Source: a virus. Taken from it: a DNA stretch of 30,776 nucleotides. The notes below the pieces were generated by a model. The model made no database searches. It was not told the origin of the DNA and saw only the letters and a list, made by a program, of their open reading frames with translations. The DNA lies in the IMG/VR virus record IMGVR_UViG_3300032562_000125, positions 1 to 30,776 of that record; one strand, written 5' to 3'. Positions 26,379 to 30,776 of this stretch are shown here, piece after piece. Every line of letters begins with the position of its first letter. Position 1 is the stretch's first letter. The position numbers were made by a program, and so were the translations under genes.

Positions 26379-26918
26379 ATGTCAACAATTTTGAATAGTT
26401 CTGGAATAGTTTTCCCTGATAGTACGACACAAACCACTGGTTCTTCACAACTTACTAGAATAAGCAGTAACATACCAGTTTTTAATATGCAATATAGTGG
26501 AAGCGATTACGCTATTAGTAACGCGACTCAGACAAAAATGATTTTGAATAAAAACAATTTTGATAGTCATGGTGGTGTGGACACAACAAATTATCAATAC
26601 ACTATTCCTATAAATGGATATTATAGAATCAATTACGGCGCTTCATTACATGGTTATTACTATATCGTATCTTCTATATACGGCATGACATATTATGATA
26701 TGAATTTAAGAGTTAACGGAACTAATGTAGAAGATGATGGTGTATATTACATGAATTCAGGAAATTATGGTATGGGATTTATAGGTCAATCTGCTTCTAT
26801 ATTATTATATTTGAATTCTGGTCAAATTTTGACTCTTTACGCGCAAGGAAATGTGTTTACTTTGGGTTCGGGCATCGCGGTTCAAAGTTCTTTTTTATCT
26901 GGTCATTTAGTTAATTAA
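26379..26918 (+). CDS. Stand-alone C1q-like tip protein 1
   Basis: 179 residues. It begins MSTILNSSGIVFPDSTTQTT, a GIxFPDxTTQT motif usually found just before a fibre head domain. The rest has a C1q-like strand order: IPVFNMQYSGSD, NKNNFDSHGGVD, YTIPINGYYRINYGASLHG, then a hydrophobic Tyr-rich stretch, LLYLNSGQILTLYAQGN and a terminal strand. It lacks a fibre shaft, so it may attach to a fibre or act as a small adhesin. It is the first of three tandem paralogues. The S74 fibre stop is two bases upstream. Confidence 0.67.
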   Translation: MSTILNSSGIVFPDSTTQTTGSSQLTRISSNIPVFNMQYSGSDYAISNATQTKMILNKNNFDSHGGVDTTNYQYTIPINGYYRINYGASLHGYYYIVSSIYGMTYYDMNLRVNGTNVEDDGVYYMNSGNYGMGFIGQSASILLYLNSGQILTLYAQGNVFTLGSGIAVQSSFLSGHLVN

Positions 26919-26927
26919 GGTTAATAT

Positions 26928-27458
26928 ATGTCAACTATTTTAACAAACACAGGAGTAACATTTCCAGACGGATCAACACAAGCTTCTTCCGGATACACTC
27001 CACATGTTGTTTGTAGAGCATATATTACAACGAATCCAACTATTACAACTTATCCTGGTAGTTGGGTGTTAGTTCCAATTAATGCTGGGTCTTATGATAA
27101 TTCAAGTTCTTTCGACGCAACAAATCATGTGTTTACAGTTCCTCAATCTGGTTACTACTGTGTTTCTTATTTGGTTGGTGTTAACGCAGTAACAAGTGGT
27201 GTTTATATTTTTGGTTCAGCGATAGGAGTCAATGGAACACCTGTTTTTTCAGAAAATTATTTTCAACCTTATTCTTTTGCCCCACAATCTTATCGCACAA
27301 GAGGAACTTCGATTCTTCATTTTAATTCCGGTGATAAGATAGGTGTATATGTAATGGGTTACGGAAATGTTTCGTATTCTGGTTGTTGTTGTTGTGTAAC
27401 AAATTATAATTTTCAAATAGCCGCCGCAATTTTAGATATTCACCAAGTACGTTTTTAG
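26928..27458 (+). CDS. Stand-alone C1q-like tip protein 2
   Basis: 176 residues, second of the tandem set. The N-terminus MSTILTNTGVTFPDGSTQAS aligns with its neighbours. The body follows the C1q-like order: VLVPINAGSYDNSSSFDATN, VFTVPQSGYYCVSYLVGV, IGVNGTPVFSENYF, TSILHFNSGDKIGVYVMG and FQIAAAILDIHQV. Residues 153-156 are four consecutive cysteines, absent from the other two; they may bind metal or form disulfides outside the cell. The sequences between the N-terminal motif and the GYY motif differ strongly from the neighbours, consistent with tip diversification. AAGG lies before the ATG. Confidence 0.65.
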   Translation: MSTILTNTGVTFPDGSTQASSGYTPHVVCRAYITTNPTITTYPGSWVLVPINAGSYDNSSSFDATNHVFTVPQSGYYCVSYLVGVNAVTSGVYIFGSAIGVNGTPVFSENYFQPYSFAPQSYRTRGTSILHFNSGDKIGVYVMGYGNVSYSGCCCCVTNYNFQIAAAILDIHQVRF

Positions 27459-27467
27459 GATTTAATT

Positions 27468-27980
27468 ATGTCAACGTCAATTAACAATTCAGGTATAACG
27501 TTTCCAGATAGTACTACTCAAACCAGTGCGGCTATATTGAATAGTAATATACCTGTATTATCTGTATATTACACGTCATCAACGTCGATTTCTTCTGGAA
27601 CTTATACGACTATTCCTTTCAATACGGTTTTTGAAGATACTCATTCAGGTTGGAATTCCGGTGGAAATTATTATACAATTCCTATAACCGGATATTATCA
27701 AATAAACGCAGCAACTGGGGTTTATTATAGTTATTTGATGGCCGCTCTCACTAGATTAATGACAAGTAGCGGACAATCTTATCAAGGCGGTCAGATGAAT
27801 GGATATACATATGGCGGTGGTAATATTCCTGCAGGATATAATTTTAGAGGAAATGTAGACACCGTTTTTTATCTGACCTCAGGAACCACTGTATATGTTC
27901 AGGCGTTGGGTGTATCTTATAATAGCGCGGCGGTAACTAATTACGGTAATAGTTTACAACTTTATTATATCAGATCATAA
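27468..27980 (+). CDS. Stand-alone C1q-like tip protein 3
   Basis: 170 residues, third of the tandem set. It begins MSTSINNSGITFPDSTTQTS, then NSNIPVLSVYYTS (parallel to SSNIPVFNMQYSG of copy 1), TIPFNTVFEDTHSGWNSGGN, YYTIPITGYYQINAATGVYY, TVFYLTSGTTVYVQALGVSY and a short terminal strand. It resembles copy 1 more than copy 2. A Gly-Tyr-rich loop (QMNGYTYGGGNIPAGYN) is unique to it. An XkdW-like gene follows after ten bases with a strong AGAGGAAA site, completing the tip-then-helper order seen twice upstream. Confidence 0.67.
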   Translation: MSTSINNSGITFPDSTTQTSAAILNSNIPVLSVYYTSSTSISSGTYTTIPFNTVFEDTHSGWNSGGNYYTIPITGYYQINAATGVYYSYLMAALTRLMTSSGQSYQGGQMNGYTYGGGNIPAGYNFRGNVDTVFYLTSGTTVYVQALGVSYNSAAVTNYGNSLQLYYIRS

Positions 27981-27989
27981 GAGGAAATT

Positions 27990-28322
27990 ATGGCAGACTT
28001 ACATCTTGGACTTATTATTTTATATCCCGAATTACAGTCAAATATCACACCGTTTATTGACGGGAAAACTATCGTTCTACAAGATGATAGCGACGGTAAG
28101 GGACCGTATATAAAAACTTGGAATTATACACAACCAGAACCCACTCTTGAAGAGGTTATCGCCGCTTCAACATCGAACGCTGCTTTGGCTTATGTTGCCA
28201 ATGTAACAGCTCAATTCGCAAACGTATCTTCTAATAATACTATATTAAATCCTATTAATCAACCGGTTATAAATATTGCTAATACACCACAACCTATATC
28301 TACGGGTACGCAGACTATATGA
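27990..28322 (+). CDS. XkdW-like small tail protein, copy 3, with extension
   Basis: 110 residues. Residues about 5-60 match the two shorter paralogues: LGLIILYPELQSN, GKTIVLQDDSDGKGPYIKTW and PEPTLEEV. A further 50-residue Ala/Asn/Val-rich tail (AALAYVANVTAQFANVSSNN and a Pro-Ile-rich end) has no counterpart in copies 1 and 2. The tail could bind the stand-alone tips or a fibre. The last codons overlap the cupin gene start (ATGA), so the two are coupled. Confidence 0.64.
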   Translation: MADLHLGLIILYPELQSNITPFIDGKTIVLQDDSDGKGPYIKTWNYTQPEPTLEEVIAASTSNAALAYVANVTAQFANVSSNNTILNPINQPVINIANTPQPISTGTQTI

Positions 28323-28603
28323 CGATAACTACGATAGCTCCGGCACATTCTTTTGTTTATGATGGAGCAAGATTAAATATCTATCACGCTGATAAGGGTC
28401 AAGGATTACCAAAGCATACTCATGCTTACGCACATGCAACGTTTTGTACTTCGGGTTCTTGTATATTGAGAAAAGAAAATAAAGAAGTTATGTTTAATAA
28501 AGACACACAGCCCGCGAATCTAGTTGAAAACGAATGGCATGAGATAGAAGCGTTGGAAGATAATACAGTATTCATCAACGTATTTTCAGAAGGTAAATTC
28601 TAA
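28319..28603 (+). CDS. Small cupin-domain protein
   Basis: 94 residues, one cupin barrel. His 33, His 35 and His 39 (KHTHAYAHATF) and His 74 (NEWHEIEAL) match the two cupin metal-binding motifs, with GSCILRKENKEVMF between. Such a small protein could bind a metal and a small ligand or serve as a structural beta barrel. It overlaps the XkdW-like gene by four bases and the gp13 start by one base (TAATG), so it is expressed with structural genes. I recall small cupins in late regions of aquatic T4-like phages, but their role is unknown; an enzymatic function should not be assumed. Confidence 0.7.
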   Translation: MTITTIAPAHSFVYDGARLNIYHADKGQGLPKHTHAYAHATFCTSGSCILRKENKEVMFNKDTQPANLVENEWHEIEALEDNTVFINVFSEGKF

Positions 28604-29343
28604 TGGCATTACCAACGAATAGACAACAATTTAAAGATTACTGCCTAAGAAAATTAGGCGCTCCGGTAATCGAAATCAACGTTGATAATGACCAAGTAGA
28701 AGATCGTATTGATGAAGCTCTTCGTTATTTTTGGGATTATCATTTCGACGGCGCGGATAAAATTTATTTCAAATATCAAGTACAGCCACAAGATATAACA
28801 AATCGTTACGTAACAATGCCAGAAAATATCATTGGTGTTGTTAACCTATTTGAAATTGGTCAGGCTCTTAATACAAATAACTTATTCAATATTCGTTATC
28901 AGATAGCCTTGAATGATTTGTATACTCTTACTTCAGTTTCAATGGTTCCTTATTATATGGCCATGCAGCATGTTCAATTTTTAGAACAAATGCTGGTTGG
29001 CAAACAACCATTAAGATATAATCGTCATATGAACCGTTGTTATATCGATATGGATTGGAGTATTATCAATCCAGGTGATTATTTAATTATTGAAGCGTAT
29101 CAAATTATCGACCCCGATCAATTTCCACGTTGTTGGGGCGATCGTTGGTTGGCTCGTTATGCAGAATGTCTTATTAAAGAACAATGGGGTCAAAATCTAA
29201 AGAAGTTTGAAGGTATGCAAATGCCTGGTGGTTTGAAATTTAATGGTCAAAAAATTTATGATGAAGCTGTTACTGAAAAGGCTGCTTTAGAAAAGGAGAT
29301 GATTTACACTTACAGTTTACCGGTGACAGATTTTATCGGCTGA
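28603..29343 (+). CDS. 13: Neck protein gp13
   Basis: 246 residues, somewhat shorter than T4 gp13 (309). The pattern TNRQQFKDYCLRKLGAPVIE, INVDNDQVEDRIDEALRYFW, DYHFDGADKIYFKYQV, then FNIRYQIALNDLYTL, RHMNRCYIDMDWSIINPGDY and LARYAECLIKEQWGQNLKKF is that of gp13 in T4-like phages. With gp14 it forms the neck that closes the filled head and receives the tail. In T4 gene 14 follows at once; here two other genes lie between. The start is coupled to the cupin stop. Confidence 0.89.
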   Translation: MALPTNRQQFKDYCLRKLGAPVIEINVDNDQVEDRIDEALRYFWDYHFDGADKIYFKYQVQPQDITNRYVTMPENIIGVVNLFEIGQALNTNNLFNIRYQIALNDLYTLTSVSMVPYYMAMQHVQFLEQMLVGKQPLRYNRHMNRCYIDMDWSIINPGDYLIIEAYQIIDPDQFPRCWGDRWLARYAECLIKEQWGQNLKKFEGMQMPGGLKFNGQKIYDEAVTEKAALEKEMIYTYSLPVTDFIG

Positions 29344-29383
29344 TTTATTTACTTTACTAAATACTTTTATAGCAACAACGCTG

Positions 29384-29389
29384 AAGGAG
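29384..29389 (+). promoter_or_regulatory. Ribosome binding site of the homing endonuclease
   Basis: AAGGAG stands eight bases before ATG 29398, better placed than for the in-frame GTG at 29389, which it overlaps. It decides the start of the endonuclease gene. Confidence 0.75.
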
Positions 29390-29397
29390 TGTTTAAA

Positions 29398-30078
29398 ATG
29401 GAAAAGTACGGTTTTGTTTATATTTGGTATGATTGTAAACATAAAAGATATTATATAGGTTGTCATTGGGGTCTTGAAAATGATGGTTACATTTGTTCTT
29501 CTTCGAATATGACTTCCGCATATAAAAGAAGACGACAAGATTTCAAGAGAAAAATAATATCTAAAGTTTATACAAATAAAAAAGATTTACTTGAAGAAGA
29601 ATATCGTTGGTTGTCTATGATTAAAAAAGAAGAATTGGGCAAACGATATTATAATCTCCACAATCATCATTTTAGTCATTGGTCGAATGATGAAGAAAAA
29701 ACTAAAATTTTATCCGAAATAATCTCACAAAAAACTAAAGAAGCAATGTATCGTCCTGATGTCCGAGAAAAATATCTTGCTGGGTTGACAAAAAGAGATA
29801 ATGGTTCATCAAGGCCGGAAGTTAGAGCTAAAATGAGCGCCTCTAATAAAGGAAAAAATACTGGTAAAGACAACTCTAAAGCAAGAGCTCTTGCAGCATC
29901 TGCTAATAGAGGCAAAAAACTTTCTGAAGAACGTAAAAATCATATTAGAGAAACATCAAAGTTCAAAGAACTAAATAATATGAAAATTAAATGTATTTAT
30001 TGCGATTTTATTGGTAATAAAGGAAACGTTGCAAGATATCATAATGAAAAATGTAAACAAAAAATCGCTTGCGCTTAA
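29398..30078 (+). CDS. GIY-YIG homing endonuclease
   Basis: 226 residues. The GIY-YIG nuclease core is near the N-terminus: FVYIWYD (residues 6-12) and YYIG (18-21), then Arg-rich YKRRRQDFKRKIISKV and the helix DLLEEEYRWL carrying the likely catalytic Glu. NUMOD3-type DNA-binding motifs follow: RPEVRAKMSASNKGK and GKKLSEERKNHIRE. The C-terminus has CIYC and, 17 residues on, HNEKC, a possible C2HC zinc finger. Such free-standing endonucleases sit between conserved genes of T4-like phages and cut rivals lacking the insertion, spreading themselves and flanking DNA. Here it separates gp13 from the next structural genes. No intron or broken gene is visible at its borders. It is not part of the virion. 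Confidence 0.83.
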   Translation: MEKYGFVYIWYDCKHKRYYIGCHWGLENDGYICSSSNMTSAYKRRRQDFKRKIISKVYTNKKDLLEEEYRWLSMIKKEELGKRYYNLHNHHFSHWSNDEEKTKILSEIISQKTKEAMYRPDVREKYLAGLTKRDNGSSRPEVRAKMSASNKGKNTGKDNSKARALAASANRGKKLSEERKNHIRETSKFKELNNMKIKCIYCDFIGNKGNVARYHNEKCKQKIACA

Positions 30079-30098
30079 ATATACAAAAAAGGTTACAT

Positions 30099-30674
30099 AT
30101 GATTTCTTTCAAACAATTTTCGGAAGCTTGGTTGACCGATAAACCTGACGTTAGATCGCCGGAAGTTTCTGGTTCTAATACGGTAAACGATCCCACAACA
30201 TTCAGAAAAAATTCTGAAAAGATAGGAGAAGTTGGGGGAATGCATGTATATGCTTCTCATAATACAGGCGGTGGAATGACTCATTACACTTGGAACCCAG
30301 AGGATAAAAAAATACATCATGTTTTAACAAATTCAGAAACTTCTAAAGATAAAAATGGTTCTCTAAGATTAAAGTTTTTAACGGCGCATGCCAGAAAAAA
30401 TTCTCCGGTAAAAATGAATGACGTTTATCATCATCTAATACATAAACATAATAGAGTTTTGGTAGGAACAAGTCATTCCGTAGGTGCGCAAAAAGTTTGG
30501 CATAGAATGATGAATCATCCTGATATTGACGTTCATGGCGAACAACCAGACGGTTCTCGTGTTGAATTAAAACAAGGCGATAAAACGCACGCTCATACCA
30601 CAACAAAAGATCCTGAAGAAAGAAAAATAGGAAAAATGACGTTGGTGGATAGAAAAAGAGAATCAGGAGGCTAA
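30099..30674 (+). CDS. Putative internal head protein with capsid-targeting-like leader
   Basis: 191 residues from ATG 30099, which has AAAAAGG six bases upstream; an in-frame TTG at 30069 lacks a site and overlaps the endonuclease. The first ten residues, MISFKQFSEA, resemble the T4 capsid-targeting sequence (MKTYQEFIAEA type) that brings internal proteins into the prohead and is removed by protease gp21. The body is unrecognised: GGMHVYASHNTGGGMTHYTW, then KNSPVKMNDVYHHLIHKHN, VLVGTSHSVGAQKVWHRMMN and a charged C-terminus. The S-x-G-A-x-x-V-W motif and layout faintly recall GNAT-like proteins of phages, but no acetyl-CoA site is clear. If packaged it would enter the host with the DNA. It could also be an ordinary accessory protein. 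Confidence 0.52.
   Translation: MISFKQFSEAWLTDKPDVRSPEVSGSNTVNDPTTFRKNSEKIGEVGGMHVYASHNTGGGMTHYTWNPEDKKIHHVLTNSETSKDKNGSLRLKFLTAHARKNSPVKMNDVYHHLIHKHNRVLVGTSHSVGAQKVWHRMMNHPDIDVHGEQPDGSRVELKQGDKTHAHTTTKDPEERKIGKMTLVDRKRESGG
30665..30670 (+). promoter_or_regulatory. Strong ribosome binding site before ATC start of gp14
   Basis: AGGAGG is the full Shine-Dalgarno core, five bases before ATC 30676. No ATG, GTG or TTG occurs in this frame between the stop at 30637 and a TTG well inside the conserved gp14 start, so the site points at ATC. Confidence 0.65.
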
Positions 30675-30675
30675 A

Positions 30676-30776
30676 ATCGCTACATCGTTTTTCTTTAATA
30701 ACTTCCAATCATCACAAGAACAATTACTTATTGAGAATTTGATTATTGAATCAATTCGAATATACGGGGAAGATAT
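30676..30776 (+). CDS. 14: Neck protein gp14, N-terminal part
   Basis: The gene runs off the window; 33 codons are visible. The reading ATSFFFNNFQSSQEQLLIEN then LIIESIRIYGED is the usual gp14 beginning (MATxxFxNN...EQxLxExLIIExIxIYG) of T4-like phages. The expected Met is encoded as ATC at 30676-30678, one base after the stop of the preceding gene and five bases after AGGAGG. Either ATC is a rare start or one base differs from ATG through mutation or sequence error. gp14 partners gp13 in the neck. The gene call is firm for its place and motif; the start is the uncertain point. Confidence 0.78.
   Translation, partial: MATSFFFNNFQSSQEQLLIENLIIESIRIYGED

Noticed and set aside
20922-28322. Diversity-generating retroelement acting on the tip genes
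   Set aside because: Several related tips with variable loops suggested it, but there is no reverse transcriptase, no template/variable repeat pair with adenine-specific changes, and the heads look C1q-like, not C-type lectin.
29356-29363. ACTAAATA as a late promoter for the endonuclease
   Set aside because: It departs from NATAAATA at the invariant second position; I could not support it.
29344-29397. Group I intron around the homing endonuclease
   Set aside because: gp13 ends intact before it and the next gene starts intact after it; the spacers are too short for an intron core.
29676-29915. Minus-strand open frame opposite the endonuclease gene
   Set aside because: No ribosome binding site or domain, and the plus strand has a clear GIY-YIG/NUMOD3 protein.

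Overview
The window is one end-to-end block of late structural genes from a T4-like tailed phage (contractile tail, Caudoviricetes). All recognised genes are on the + strand, packed tail to head with gaps of 0-55 bases, many with TAATG or ATGA junctions. The DNA is AT-rich. Proteins recognisable as T4-type gp25, gp6, gp8, gp13 and gp14 fix the identity. The accessory proteins (a DUF4815-type protein, XkdW-like proteins, GTF-GE-type beta repeats, C1q-like tips) are those I associate with aquatic T4-like phages such as cyanophages and pelagic myoviruses. The host cannot be read from this window. I saw no tRNA, rRNA, CRISPR array, insertion sequence, integrase or reverse transcriptase, and no gene-free stretch over 300 bases.

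Layout. 1-14852 is the baseplate module: the gp25 end, gp6, a gp7-position protein, a much enlarged gp8, then a DUF4815-type protein that appears divided over three consecutive genes, the middle one carrying an unusual C-terminal domain and a membrane segment. 14855-18179 holds a small coiled-coil protein, a highly repetitive Asn/Ser/Thr-rich fibre and two small structural proteins. 18216-28322 is a receptor-recognition island: four large fibre genes, two of them ending in C1q-like tips and one in a self-cleaving S74 chaperone, three tandem stand-alone C1q-like tip proteins, three XkdW-like small proteins each placed after a tip or fibre gene, and one fibre remnant. 28319-28603 is a small cupin. 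28603 onward is the neck module: gp13, then an inserted GIY-YIG homing endonuclease, a putative internal head protein with a capsid-targeting-like N-terminus, and the start of gp14, which seems to begin with ATC behind a perfect AGGAGG.

How it works together (inference). gp25, gp6 and gp8 build the baseplate wedges; the gp7-position and DUF4815-type proteins extend the baseplate periphery; the repetitive fibres and C1q-like tips bind the host surface; the small XkdW-like and coiled-coil proteins probably help fibres fold or attach; gp13 and gp14 close the head and join it to the tail. Octamers of the T4-type late promoter form (N)ATAAATA stand before several of these genes, two of them exact TATAAATA, both in front of fibre genes.

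The most notable points are the three-way division of the DUF4815-type protein, the amplified C1q-like tip plus XkdW-like cassettes, the ATC start of gp14, the capsid-targeting-like leader on the gene at 30099, and the two-gene insertion between gp13 and gp14. None of these alone proves a wholly new system.
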